Numbered from the stretch's first letter, positions 1-10,525 are shown. The stretch is 33,253 bases of DNA from Phallusia fumigata (GCA_008931825.1 QXVZ01002133.1:1-33253), one strand, 5' to 3'. Notes: generated from the letters alone by a model not told the origin. Made by a program: numbers and translations.

Positions 1-1421
1 CATTTAGTCGCAGTTAAATTGGACAAAAAATGTATACACTACACATAGGCCTACAATGGACAATCGTTAAATCAGTATATTTGAAATATTTGTAGATAAA
101 ATTGAAATGGAGACAAACAGTAGGCTACACGGAACCGAACATCCAGAGTTCAGTGGAAGTTTCCAACATTTTTAGGCAGTAACCTACCCTGTAACACCAC
201 AAGCCTTTCTCATCCGAACGCGACCAGCTCGACCAACCGAATGTCTTTGTACGAGAAAAATTGACTTTAGCACGCGAGAAGCTCGAAAGTTGATTGGAAC
301 GACTCTAGCGAGAACTGATCAAGTGGTAATATGACGCAGAAGTTTATTGTATCAATTGCAAAATTAAGAAAATAACTTTGAAAATCAGTTTTTAGATTGC
401 CGGAAATAGTACGGAATTTTGTTTACTTTATTTGGAATGTCGTTTTACAGTGTTTTGATTTTAATGGATGCAAAATATTTTAATTTACAGGCATTTTTCC
501 TTAATTGGATCTATATTATCTCTTCGATGACAAAAGAAATCCCGATGGGTTATTACCAATTCTCCAGATATTTATCATTAACCAGGATGTCCTGAACCAA
601 ACCTTCAGATAAAAACAGATCTAGGCTATCATGTTTCTTCGCATTTTACATCTTGTTATGTTACTATTTTATCACCAAAACTTAGTAAACGTGTAATACT
701 ATTAGCTGATTTTTCTCTGTCATAAATTATTTTTTACTTAGAACAAAACAACCAGCAAGATGCTACACTTCAAATTCAATACACTAGGCATGTTCAAAGT
801 AGAATAGCTGGCTATTCAAGAACAGTTGTTTTAAATCCAAGTCTTATGTTAATTTCGGACAATGATACACAGAATTCCATGTGACTAAACAATAAAAGAG
901 ACTGCTTATTTAAGTTAAACATGTGCAATGCTTTCTACTGCTATTTTCTGCCCTGGCGCCATTACTGCAACGAGTTATACGAACAACGAGGCATCGGAAA
1001 ACATAAGTCGCAAATCAGTGCAGATTCGAATCCTTGGGATTATGGAGGCAAAAAGATAAGGTTCTGTGGAAAGTCAAAACCGGTTTAAACTAGACCTTAC
1101 CATCCTAAATGGGTTTGTTTTACAAATAGACCGAAAAACAAAACACCTTATTTCTTTTTTTGCCTCTCAAAAACAAAACGTAAATCTAAGGCCAAGCAGC
1201 ATCTAGTTCAGTTTCCCCAAACTTATGACCTTCGCAGCAATTCACACAAAATTGCACAACAAAAACTTGTCACTATGTGTAACCCAATGGAGACTTAAAG
1301 GAAAAATTCCATCCATTTCATCTTTGACAGTTCATCCCAGGTAAGCAAACTTTCAACAAACCAACTGAAACCTCTTGGGAAAAAACATAAATGGGTAACA
1401 CTTTGACATGAGCAGCTAGCT
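1..1421. other. Non-coding flank 3' of the RPC7-like gene
   Basis: I see no convincing coding exon here. A minus-strand open frame near 1295-1621 is an out-of-frame shadow of the acidic last exon of the RPC7-like gene. The stretch is AT-rich and should hold that gene's 3' UTR, but no canonical AATAAA could be placed confidently downstream of its stop codon at 1422. It does contain one copy of a diverged 35-nt sequence at about 802-836, which recurs inside the gene's last intron. Confidence 0.5.
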
Positions 1422-3298
1422 TCAATAAATTCCCCCATCCTTATCATCAAGGTTGTCTTCTTCTTCATCAAGGTAGGATTCACCATTGTCAAAGTAGGAA
1501 GTGAGATAATCATTTTCTTCCTCATTCTCTTCTTCATCTTCCACAACCACCTCCTCTTCTCCTGCATCAGAATCTTCTTCCTAATTTTTTTGCAAAAACA
1601 AAAAAGGTAAGTCCTGTGCAAGTGTCATATACACTGTTTTGCCTGGGATTTTGTTACTCAGTACCTTGGAATGTTAGTAGTAGAACAACTGGATATTCTA
1701 AAACAGTTGTTTCAAATTGAAAGGTCCAAATTAACGAATTACAAACAAAACAACAATGAAGGGTCATTTTTTTAACTTTCCCAAGGCTTCCAATGGAATT
1801 AGATCTTCCATAACTGAGGACATAAACAGGTTAAACTATGTAAAACAAGGGTTTGGTTATTGAACTAGTTTAATGCAAACTGTAAAAATGAGGAAACCCC
1901 ACACCAGAGGATATTAACAGGGAAGTTTTCAGAATTGGGAAAACATTAAAAAAACAAGTCCTTTGCTAGAAAAGTTTTAGCCTATTAGCATCACTCATTT
2001 AAAATGTTGTTTTATTTTTATGTTACAACTTTTTAGCCAAACGCGATAAAAATCTGAGTAAAAGCATACCTCATCACTCTTGGGGTTTTCAGTCTTGGCA
2101 TCCTGCTTTTCAAGGTTCTCCAACTTGGCTTTGATGTCAGAATCATCTGTTTGCACAACAATCATTGTTAATCCATCACATAATATTTTACAGTCCAGAA
2201 AACAGTTTAGAAGAAGCTTAATACCAAATTTGTTATCATAGGTAAGGAAAACAATGTTGATCTACTGTCTAACCATTCTTTGTTCGTTTCTTTAAATTCG
2301 ACAAATTAGGGATTGCTGCCGAGCTTGTTTTGCGCTTTTTTCTGCAAAAAATTTTTGTTCAAAAATGCATTGAATGGGCAAAATTATGCGAAGCAAAGAA
2401 ATATCTCAATGCCCAACGGTCAAAAACAACCTGACTGCAATTTGTAGTTCTTTGGGAAGCCGTTTCCAATCAGGTTTCCATGCAATTGTGTTGTCAGTGT
2501 TACGAGTTGCCCGGTATTTATCTGAATATCGATCCACATCTGAGAAAAAACAGGTAACACATTAAGGCTATTATAGTGTCTTGTAAAAGGTAAAGCACAA
2601 TCCATTTCCAGAAGGAAAATAAAATCAAGTCTTCTGCACAAAAATTTAGAAATAAAAAACAAATTATCCTGCCTTCCAGAATAACAGGCTTAATGCATTT
2701 TCAGGGTTGAACAAACAAAAAAAGATACAATTTTTTTGTCCATTTTTCATAAAAAAGAACGTTTCCACCCAACAACAATAATGAACAATTTTTAGCACAG
2801 CAAATTTATCAAACTTTTGAAGGAAATTGTTTAAATAATGTTAACGAGTCTCTCCTTAAACGAGTTTAGAAATAAAACTCAATAATGCAAAATATAAACC
2901 TCTCTTTGCTTCTTCCGCTTGAATATAGTAGGGTGAATTTCTCATAGTTTGAACAAATTCCTTTTTCAAAGCAAGCATGTAATTTACATCATCACCAGTT
3001 AACAATGGCAGAGCTGGCTGGCGTAGAGGCTGTAAAACATAATGATGACAATTAATTTACACAAAAAAATCATCTCAGTTTTTACCCAATTTAGGGTTGC
3101 TGCTGTTACCTAATTAATTTTGATTGTTGCACAAAAATTCTACAGCAAAGAATTATTAAAGAACAAAATATAACTTACTGGATACAATGGAGGTGGTTGA
3201 AGTGTTGGTGGAGGCAAGGCATCCCCCTTGCCAAAACCGATTGATTCCATGTTAAACGTGACATTTCCCCGGCCCCTTCCTCTGCCCCCTCTTGACAT
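1422..3298 (-). CDS. POLR3G: DNA-directed RNA polymerase III subunit RPC7-like (POLR3G/POLR3GL family), six exons
   Basis: Coding exons on the minus strand are 3298-3179, 3029-2900, 2539-2431, 2341-2274, 2146-2070 and 1580-1422. All have GT-AG borders, and phases agree throughout, giving 220 residues (human paralogues are about 218-223). The N-terminus is Gly/Arg-rich (MSRGGRGRGRG) and leads into FNMESIGFGKGDALPPP and the PPPLYP motif. Exon 2 has the conserved MLALKKEF block, exon 3 the WKPDWKRLPKEL block typical of the family, and exons 5-6 a long Glu/Asp tail ending near NDYLTSYFDNG. In the family, RPC7 joins RPC3 and RPC6 in the subcomplex needed for initiation at tRNA and other Pol III genes in the nucleus. 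The start is the first ATG of the open frame and matches the family N-terminus. It is transcribed divergently from the NUPR1-like gene. Sequence alone cannot say whether it is closer to POLR3G or POLR3GL. Confidence 0.95.
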
Positions 3299-3624
3299 TT
3301 TTTTCAAAACATAGGGTTTTGGGATTTTATAAGTAATGTTACTTCTTACGATGTTTTCACATCAACATTAGGTTTGACCTGACTATCCGGTAATACAACA
3401 CGTTAGTTTGCCTAATATTTGTTCTTTACCACCCCAATATTCCTTTTTCGGTAACATACAAGCATTGAGAGCATTCGTTATTAATTATTTTGTAAGCATT
3501 AATTATTCGTCATAAGCATTAATTCAAAGCAGCCTACTTTAGAAATGAAAATGTTTGCAGCCTTTTAGGAGTCCATGGCAATAGTTACGTTTTCAAGAAG
3601 TATTGTTTTGATTCGGAGCTGAGC

Positions 3625-3630
3625 CACGTG
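3625..3630. promoter_or_regulatory. E-box CACGTG
   Basis: A perfect palindromic CACGTG in the context CCACGTGA lies 327 bp upstream of the RPC7-like start codon. This is the binding core of Myc/Max, USF and MITF-type bHLH factors. Myc control of Pol III components is established in vertebrates; relevance here is inference from a six-base motif. Confidence 0.4.
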
Positions 3631-3828
3631 ATTTTGCGAACACGTTAATCCGTAGCAAACGAAGGCTGAAATATTTTCTTTTTGCCAGGCCAGTTTTGCG
3701 AAATAGTTAAAAGGATAAAATGTATGCAAAAATAACCAAACAAAGTGTTTTTTGAGTTTAGTTAATATTGATACACTGTAACTCCGTAATGTGTTTAACT
3801 CTCTGCGCTGAGGATATTTAGCATTGTG

Positions 3829-3883
3829 GCACGTCAGTCGTCAACGTAACAATATCTTCAATGTGCAATCATGTGTGACGTAA
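3829..3883. promoter_or_regulatory. CRE-like / C/EBP-ATF-like cluster upstream of the NUPR1-like gene
   Basis: Within 55 bp there is a GCACGTCA element (UPRE/CRE-like half-site), an AACGTAAC element, TGTGCAATCA (C/EBP-like on the reverse strand, TGATTGCACA), and TGACGTAA at 3876-3883 (one base from a consensus CRE). The cluster sits about 380-430 bp upstream of the start codon at 4263. Vertebrate NUPR1 is a stress-induced target of ATF4 and C/EBP factors, so the arrangement is suggestive. It is not proof of binding. Confidence 0.35.
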
Positions 3884-4262
3884 TTATGTCTCGAGGGCTG
3901 ATCTGTGTTGAAGAACTGCGTTACCATTGTCTGGGTCATAAATCTAGTTGGATTGTAAAGTTGTATTGCTAAATAAAAATTTTTTTTCTTTCTGATCCTA
4001 ACATTTTTGTAAGGGTACATTGGCAGCCGGAAAGAAAGGATTAGGTAAAACAACTTTTGCCATTTTTAGCATTAGGTTTTTTTTTTCACTGAACAGCAGT
4101 AATTCGTTTAATCACCTGAATCACATTACAGGTTTCTAAAATTGTACTTCCTGGTATCTACAAATTTGTTGTAAAAGAGGGTAGAAAATTGCCATTTATT
4201 ACAAAAACAAAGAAGCAACAAGTATAAATAGCAGTCTAAAAAGCGTTTTGAATCAGTAAAAC

Positions 4263-4779
4263 ATGTCTGCGCAAGGCACAACCACCGGTTTTCAGGAGGA
4301 AACAGATGAATATGAACATTACAACTATGAACAGGACAAGTTGACCGGACATGGAGGAAAAGGTATGTTGTGGTTTTAAAGTGTATATGAGTGCATCTTA
4401 CTTCTTGTACACAACTCAAATGTTAACGGAAATTGATCAAAGTTTTGCACTGATTAGTGTGGACAGAAAAGCAGTTTTACATCCTGACATTTTGCAAAAT
4501 TTGGTTGCCATATAACATTTCCAAAATACATATTTGCATGTTATAATTACAAAATTGTGTCTGTGTCAACAGTGTACTTGGGCCAGTACATATATCTTAG
4601 CAATAAACTTGTAAAATGCCCTAACTTGTTGTAAACGCCTTAACTTGTTTGTAAAAGGGAGAACTAAAAAGGAGTCTGCTCAACATCATATAAAGGATCC
4701 AAGTCGTAAAGCTCCAGCTGTAATTGCTAATGCTGAAGAAAAACGAAAGAAAGAAACGAAAGAAAAGCAGTCAAAATGA
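4263..4779 (+). CDS. NUPR1: Nuclear protein 1-like (NUPR1/p8 family), two exons
   Basis: Exon 1 is 4263-4362 and exon 2 is 4658-4779, joined across a 295-bp GT-AG intron in phase 1, giving 73 residues. The N-terminal half is acidic and tyrosine-rich (DEYEHYNYEQDK). The junction produces the family hallmark GGKGRTKKE, followed by a basic region rich in Lys, Arg and Glu. Vertebrate NUPR1 is about 80 residues with the same order: acidic Tyr-rich segment, then a G-R-T-K basic bipartite segment. Family members are small, intrinsically disordered chromatin-associated proteins induced by stress. The upstream CRE-like cluster fits that kind of control. NUPR1 versus NUPR2 cannot be told apart here. 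No AATAAA is seen close to the stop; an ATTAAA lies near 5329 and an AATAAA at about 5520. Confidence 0.9.
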
Positions 4780-5480
4780 TGCAATACCTTAAGAAAACAA
4801 TCTGCAATAATTTGTGTGTGTTTTGCGTTTAGTGGTGATTTTGGAGTTTTTGTGCTACCCGAAACCTTTAATTTACAGGTCACAAACAGTTTTTTGGTGC
4901 TCTGATTGTTTTGGTATTTTATTGTTATGCTTACCGGTTTTAAAAGTGAATAGTGTTTTCACCCACTGAACTGATCATGTGTAGATCACAAAATTTTTGT
5001 GATGTTAAAAGATTATTTTCAAACTTCTGTGTTTAAAACATGCATGCGGTGCCAAATCTGTGTCAAAACTGGAAAAAAATCATAAGTTGTTTACATCTGA
5101 ACAAAATGTACCTTTAGTTGACTTACAAAGCACCCTTCATATTGTTTAATATGTATACTAATGCCTTTGTGATTGGACATTGTAGGTGACAGAACGTAGC
5201 ATGGACTTTTTCGTCAAGAGCAAAACATACTCAAATTTGTTGGATCAAGAAGCTTGGTAATGCATTTGTTGTAAGGTTGTAGGTCAGGTGTTACGCAGCA
5301 GTTAAAAACGCCCCCAGGGCTTATAGACATTAAACACAAATGATAGTTTACAACCTGTTCTCAGGAAACCTCTCACCTTTTCGTTGAAGGCTCTTGAATC
5401 GAAGAAGTGACCGCAAGGTGGCAGAATATAACAAAAGAATTGAAAAAATATCCAGATTCTGTCCAATATGTTAGAAAAGT
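4780..5480. other. 3' flank of the NUPR1-like gene
   Basis: No supported gene is seen. The stretch probably contains the NUPR1-like 3' UTR. A minus-strand ORF at 4686-4883 is antisense to the last exon and is treated as a shadow. Confidence 0.5.
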
Positions 5481-5572
5481 TGATCGAATGGTCTAAGGCG
5501 CTCGACCCATATACAGACTAAATAAAAAACTTCTCGGGATCTTCCGGGTTCGAACCCCGTGAAAACGCCCGG
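5481..5572 (+). pseudogene. tRNA-like sequence (Leu/Ser type), probably degenerate or SINE-derived
   Basis: An A-box-like stretch, GATCGAATGGTCTAAGGCGC (about 5482-5501), closely resembles the D-arm of class II tRNAs, where GAGTGGTCTAAGGCGC is usual. A perfect B-box/T-loop GGTTCGAACCCC follows at about 5547-5558, with four of five T-stem pairs. The spacing of about 45 nt fits a class II tRNA with a long variable arm. No matching acceptor stem and no clear anticodon stem could be drawn, so a functional tRNA is unlikely. A TTTT run at about 5583 could act as a Pol III terminator. Confidence 0.45.
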
Positions 5573-6935
5573 TGACAGACGTTTTGTAATTGTTCAGTCG
5601 ACCGTCCAAGTTACTTTTGCGATGCAGTTCAGAACAACTTGCATTTATTAAAAGTAACCTTAGTCAGGACAAGTAGCACAGCAATCAAGCGAAAAAATCC
5701 GCCAAAAAGCGGCGGTATGTGGAAGAATCGGGACAGGATGCATAAAAGCGCGAACATCACAAAATAAATAAAATTGGAACTCAAAAAATGCCCATTGGAA
5801 AGGAAGATGCGGCTGCAATTTTATGAATAAATAACACACCAACTTGAATACAATACTGTACAAAAGTTAAAGGGGCCTGCGCCATAAAAAACAACGTGTG
5901 CCAGTACCCCAGCAGTTTTTTAAGGCAACTTGGAATAACCTACTGCCCTTGTAAGATTTTGGATGCTTACAGTATGGGTTTACTTGGTATTTACAAAAGT
6001 TTCTTATAAAAAGTGCACTACGACAATAACAACCAACATCTGTCTGAAGTAATCTCGACAAAGAAATCGTTTTTTTGAAAGTGGTTGGTTGTCGCAAACA
6101 AGACAAAAATGATCCCACTTCGCCGAGAACCATGCCCGTATGGGACCAGCAATTTGAAATCTTGATGGCAAACATGACCAACGCAGAAAGATAAAACGTG
6201 GTAAAAAATCCATTAGTACAAAAAGCAGGTTGGAACAATGACTACGTAACAAATGCATACTGGTAATGTGATGAACAGAATGATCTTACAGCGGTGTGCG
6301 TCATGGCGACATCCAGTGACAAAAATATTTAAACTTAGAAAACAAAAAAGTAAAAATTGCTCGGGTAGTGGAAGCTCTTGACGACACGGAGTTATTCAAA
6401 ACGCTCGTCCTCTAATTGCAGCCACGATATTTTAGGAAATCTTTTGCATAATTGGCAGCACCCCTGTCTAAAATAGAAACGGCAAGCAAATGATCGAGTA
6501 TTTCCAGGAAGGGCACAGGTTCGTAATGTCAACTGCGTCTATTTTAAACCCATCGCCGGCGTCTTTACCGCGAAAAAATTCAATGAAAAATATCAGCCTT
6601 TTTATACACGAACCCGTTCTATTTTTAAAACGTTTGATTTAAGGAATCGGATTTGTCAATCAATTACAACAAGCGGAGAGCGCAAAAATTTTTAGATGCT
6701 CTAAAAGGTGGTGAAAACAGTGGTTGTTTGGCATATCAGCATTTACAGGTAGCGTGGTACGAACTTCCCCTTATGGCACAGAAAAAATCGTCAACATGTT
6801 TGCCGCACGGAAAAGATACACGGAAAGAGATGCAATATCAAAACACATAAGCTGGTGAAGTGAACAGGTGGCGGTGTTTGCAACTATGGTGTGACTCCAT
6901 GCACAGGGAAATTCCGTTCATTGTAAGTCGATCAA
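5573..6935. other. Region without a supported gene
   Basis: Several medium ORFs exist, the longest being 123 codons on the minus strand at 5867-6238. None shows a recognisable family, a splice-consistent neighbour or a convincing start. If the minus-strand exons ending at 6936 are the 3' end of a gene, part of this stretch would be its 3' UTR. The first TTTATT (reverse of AATAAA) is far away, near 5644. Confidence 0.4.
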
Positions 6936-7054
6936 TCACCGGGTTTCACAGGAAGCCCTGGTCACGGGTTTTTTATCGATCCCTTTGTCTCTGACGCGAG
7001 TATGCAGTTTCTCAACGATGGACCTTAGGTCAATGGTTTTTTGTGCATCTACAG
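6936..7054 (-). CDS. Candidate terminal exon (exon j), unidentified protein
   Basis: The exon has a good acceptor (GTATTCAG) and enters in phase 1, matching the phase-1 exit of exon 7352-7475. It stays open for 38 codons to a TGA. The peptide is basic and helical-looking (for example RSIVEKLHTRVRDKGIDKK). A possible donor, CCCG|GTGATT, just before the stop (exon end 6940) would allow continuation instead. No family was recognised. Confidence 0.5.
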
Positions 7055-7351
7055 CTGAATACATACGGATTAGGTGAAGTCATCCCTTTAAACTTTCTTA
7101 TGTTGTGGTTTACTTTCACTTAACCGGCTTGTGAAAGGCCTACCCACTTTACCTATGAAACATATTTGGTTGGATGATTGATATTTTGAGTTACGGGTGG
7201 TTTATACATTAATTTGATTATTTTATGTCACAGGCCCAACGAGTCCTGCTTGTGCACGTGCCTATTAGAAAACAAAATGGAATCTCAGTCCATTGTTCGG
7301 TAACACACAAACGCGAGTATGAGCAATAGACTATTTTCGTGGAAACCCTAC

Positions 7352-7475
7352 CTTCTCCTATGTGTTTTATTATCAAGGGAACTGTAGGCTCGTCGGCATT
7401 GTCGGATTCCAAACTAACGTACAGATCAAATAGAGCGACTTGGAATAATACGTGTATACGTATTGCGCATTTTAA
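7352..7475 (-). CDS. Candidate internal exon (exon i), weakly extended-Tudor-like
   Basis: A strong pyrimidine-rich acceptor (CTTTTTATTTCAACTTCGTG then TCAG) and a GTAGGG donor bound 124 nt, phase 0 in and phase 1 out. The peptide alternates beta-strand-like hydrophobics, LKCAIRIHVLFQVALFDLY, followed by a short acidic loop and PLIIKHIGEA. The order (V/A)-x-L-F-D-L-Y, loop, LI, x-x-x-G-E-A recalls the SN-like half of extended Tudor domains (usual form V-x-L-x-D, L-I, G-x-A). This is a visual resemblance only. An OB-fold of another family would fit as well. Confidence 0.5.
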
Positions 7476-7841
7476 CTGACACGAAGTTGAAATAAAAAGT
7501 ATGTACTTTCTGTGCAACTTTTTTGTTAGTAATCGCAATTTAGTCTAAAATTTCAAAACACCGTTAAACAGCTGGGTTAACCAAAAAATATTAGACACCA
7601 TTGTTATTGCAACATGACTATTAGCCTACCAAATGACCAAAAGTAAAACTGTTAAACCTATCTAAATTTCAGTTTTGTACTTATATTTATCTTAGCCTTG
7701 CATCGGTTGTGCCCAGTCTCCTTGTAATAACAGACCTGTGTAAAATTTCATCATATCCGGTTACATCTTGTCTATTCTCTACAGAGACTCGCTCACATAG
7801 ACGTGCGCCGATTGTGGTAGAAAAATGATACGACTTCCCTG

Positions 7842-8104
7842 TTAATTCTGGATATCGTATGGCTCCACAGTGTTGCGCAAACAGAGCACCGCGCCGCGAC
7901 TCAGTAAAGGTAGATTAAAAGCATCGACAAAACCTATGTGCTTTGTATAAACTGCAATGCATCCAATGTCCTGCTCTGTTTGTTTTGCACGCGCACCAAT
8001 ATACAACTGTGCGCGACAGTTTAATTGGTTGGAAATAAGTTCAAAGAATATCAGCTTGTTACAAGCCACCCTCGTGTCCGTAACTTGCGCGATCTGGTTG
8101 TGAA
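7842..8104 (-). CDS. Candidate exon (exon h), OB-fold-like segment, unidentified
   Basis: With the acceptor at 8105/8104 the exon enters in phase 1, matching the phase-1 exit of exon g at 8416. It then reads 86 codons to a TAA at 7842. The peptide has strand-like repeats with Gly turns (AQLYIGARAK, IGCIAVYTKHIG, LLSRGAVLCLRN), which looks like a small beta-barrel. To join exon i it would need a phase-0 donor inside the exon; the best is ACT|GTGGAG, which is weak. So this may be the true 3' end of one transcript or an exon with an unrecognised donor. Confidence 0.5.
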
Positions 8105-8349
8105 CTTACGGATATACGATATAGAATATCGAATCTAGGAGATTTGATTCTTAACGTGTTTAAGTCCTATGTGCGTTTTTTGTGATGAGTTTCGACAATA
8201 AACCTATTTCCTGCTTGACTGAGAATATCCCTAAAAACCGGAAAGTTGATGTCATTTTTCAATATTGTGGAAGTAAATAGAATATAAATTGAAATTTTCG
8301 CAAAAAAATGTTCTATGAAATTCTAGAATAATCAATTATTCAATATTGT

Positions 8350-8350
8350 N
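8350..8350. other. Single-N assembly join inside a presumed intron
   Basis: A single undetermined base lies between exon g (ending at 8416) and exon h (starting at 8104). Unlike the joins at 12825, 14322 and 18652, the flanks are not duplicated here. Sequence may therefore be missing, including possibly an exon. Confidence 0.9.
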
Positions 8351-8415
8351 TGAAGGAAATGTCTATCATGCGCTGGTTGAGTTATTAAATGTATTTAAAA
8401 TTAGATTTAATTTAC

Positions 8416-9823
8416 CTGGTGATTCGCAAGCAGTGTCAGTTTCCTCGTTATCGGTCGTTGAATTGCGACGTGAGCTGTTGAAAAATTCCGAGGTGGTTTT
8501 GAATTCGTCGTCCACGTCTTTCTCAGTCTTGCAAGGTTGCAACGAAAACACGCACGATATTTCAATATCCGCCTTGCTCGCGTCAGAACTGCCACGGTCC
8601 AAGCGATTCGTTTCTGACGATTGGACTGAGGCATCAACAATGTTTGAAGGGGCATTTTTGGCGGCTGGTGGCTGAGTTTCCAACCTAGGGGCCGAGCCGG
8701 GCAAATACGAAGCAACTTGCGCTGCGTCGTGGCGAGCGGCCGTGGGGGCCATAACTGGGCGATCTAACAAGACAAAACGCCCCGTGGTGTGATTATTGCT
8801 ATTGTTGTTGTTGATGCTAGATGTTGAAGGCGTGCCACGGTTGGAAAGTGAGCTGAATTCCGAAGTTTCGATATCATGCAAAAGGTCGTCGTACTTACGT
8901 TGAAGATCGGTTGACGAGACAAGGTAAGGCGAGACCGAATCCACACGGATAAACTTAGCCCCTAGCGAGCCTTGATCGGATATGGGGCTATTGCGACCTA
9001 CAGGGATGGGGGTGATGGCATTAGGGGGGCGCAAAGTGTTGGAAAATCCTGTTCCCGGTTGTGCACCCCAACCGTTTTTCAAATTTTGCGCAGTATCTAC
9101 GTTTGGAATGTGTACACTACTGTAAGGTGGTTGTGTGTTTGCCGTCGATGCTGGGATCTTTGGAAAATGGTGTATCGTCACAGGATGTTTGTTGTTGAGA
9201 AATGTAACTTTGTTCCATATAAAACGAGTCACATGTCCGTTAGGTGCAACGAGCATTTGAGAAGTCGCAGGGTTCGCTAACATACCCGGCGAAGGTTGGC
9301 GAGGATGTGTTGGTTGCGGCAAAGGGCTTCGGACATATCGTGGAGAATGTTGCGCAATGGGGTACTTCAAAGGAAGAGCTTTTTGTCCATTATTGGTGTG
9401 TTGTACTTTCTGGGGGCACGTCGACCCAGGCCCAACCGGTATTACAGGAATCCCCGGCTGACCAGGTGGGGGGGTTGGACGGGCGCCAACATAAGGTGGC
9501 GAAGACACAGCTGGATGCTGGACTTGGCAGTTTGGCGACTTAACAGTTGTAAGCCGAGCATTTGACGCAGCAACTGACTTCATCATTAACAATTCCCCGG
9601 ATGTTGCCCGTCGGAAATGAGTTGCTTCATTCTTTGGTGTGTTTTTCGAGTCCTTCAAATTGTCTTCGGGCTCCTGTTTCTTGGATCTTTTTCCTTTGGT
9701 GCGAGCAGAACGAAGTTTCCGTTTTTCTGGTTGGGACTTCGCGGTCCTTCTTAACCTGTTAGCTTTTAACTCCCGGTCCGATTCCATCAGCAACGTGTTG
9801 TACGAGAATGAATTGGAAAACAT
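8416..9823 (-). CDS. Long Pro/Ser/Asn-rich exon (exon g), unidentified nuclear-type protein
   Basis: This exon is 1,408 nt (469 codons plus one base), bounded by acceptor GGGCAG before 9823 and donor CCAG|GTAAAT at 8416. It starts with a basic segment (residues about 24-50, rich in Lys/Arg, such as KRKLRSARTKGKRSKK) that could serve in nuclear import. It continues into low-complexity Pro-rich sequence (about 108-180), an Asn run (about 335-343), and an acidic Ser/Thr-rich end. No catalytic domain is seen. Phase is a problem: the nearest upstream exon (10492-10525) exits in phase 1, whereas the acceptor at 9823 needs phase 0. An internal acceptor near 9761 (TTAAAAG|CT) would restore phase. Otherwise a missing small exon, or a separate first exon starting at the ATG at 9823, must be assumed. 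Confidence 0.65.
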
Positions 9824-10491
9824 CTGCCCGAGTTAAAAAATATATAAATCCAGTCAAAATAGGTGAAAGCCGATTTTGTATGACATTTTACAGGAAGGCG
9901 GTGTGTCATGCATTGTGTGGTGAAACAATACAGCGGCGCGGGAATGACTAGACGACAGGAAGACGTATGGAAAACGCGAAAATCGAAAATGCGTTGTACA
10001 CAGACAATACAACTAGCAAGGACCATCAATGTGCAGAAACTAAACTGTGTAAAACTTGGCAACTCTTTGTGCTTTCATCTGCAGCGAACAGTATTAGAAA
10101 TTATAGATAACCGTTTTCTTTGTTTTACCAGTTAAAAACACACTGAATATTAGGCATTAAAAACCAACTGCACATAGTTTTGGCAAGCTCAAAAGTCTGA
10201 TTAAACATTTCATTTAACACGACAAACTTTAAAATTGGACTGATAAAGTGATATGCCTTGTGTTGCAACATAAATGTTTGTACATATTGAGCAATTTAAC
10301 ATTTTACACTGACTAACTCGTGCACTTAACTGGGGACTTCATCTTAATACCACAGGCAATAAAACCTAAATTAATCCGAAATTGAGCGTGTATGTCGCAA
10401 ATTGTAGTGTTTTGGGGATAAACATAAAAGCAGCGTGTGAATACAAAACAACACTTTTCTGCCTCTCGTTGTTTTACATTAAACTTTATAC

Positions 10492-10525
10492 CTTCCAATA
10501 TATCTAATAAGGGTATATTTTCTGG
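10492..10525 (-). CDS. Short 34-nt exon (exon f) of the unidentified RS-rich gene
   Basis: Acceptor ATATCAG and donor GAAG|GTATAA frame 34 nt, phase 0 in and phase 1 out, encoding PENIPLLDILE. Its entry phase matches exon e. Small size makes the call rest on splice signals and phase only. Confidence 0.5.

Larger units (their letters stand above)
3299..4262. promoter_or_regulatory. Shared divergent upstream region between the RPC7-like and NUPR1-like genes
   Basis: This 964-bp interval separates two divergent start codons and has no convincing exon. It should hold both promoters. Recognisable sites are a canonical E-box at 3625-3630, a TGACGTAA CRE-like site at 3876-3883 and an ACGTCA half-site near 3831. 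No clear TATA box was placed. A minus-strand open frame at 3841-4053 shows no family resemblance and was not called. Confidence 0.6.

Noticed and set aside
1021-1060. GATTCGAATCC B-box-like sequence
   Set aside because: There is no A-box at a suitable distance on either strand and no foldable stems, so it is not a tRNA.
1295-1621. 108-codon minus-strand ORF, Lys/Met-rich
   Set aside because: It overlaps the acidic last exon of the RPC7-like gene in another frame. The family match and splice phases decide for the acidic frame.
4126-4419. 97-codon minus-strand ORF
   Set aside because: It is antisense to exon 1 of the NUPR1-like gene, which has a clear family match and splice junction.
5867-6238. 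123-codon minus-strand ORF as a gene
   Set aside because: There is no family resemblance, no promoter or splice context, and an overlapping frame is equally open; evidence is too thin to call it.
9244-9762. Several plus-strand ORFs of 66-102 codons
   Set aside because: They are shadows opposite the long Pro/Ser-rich minus-strand exon.
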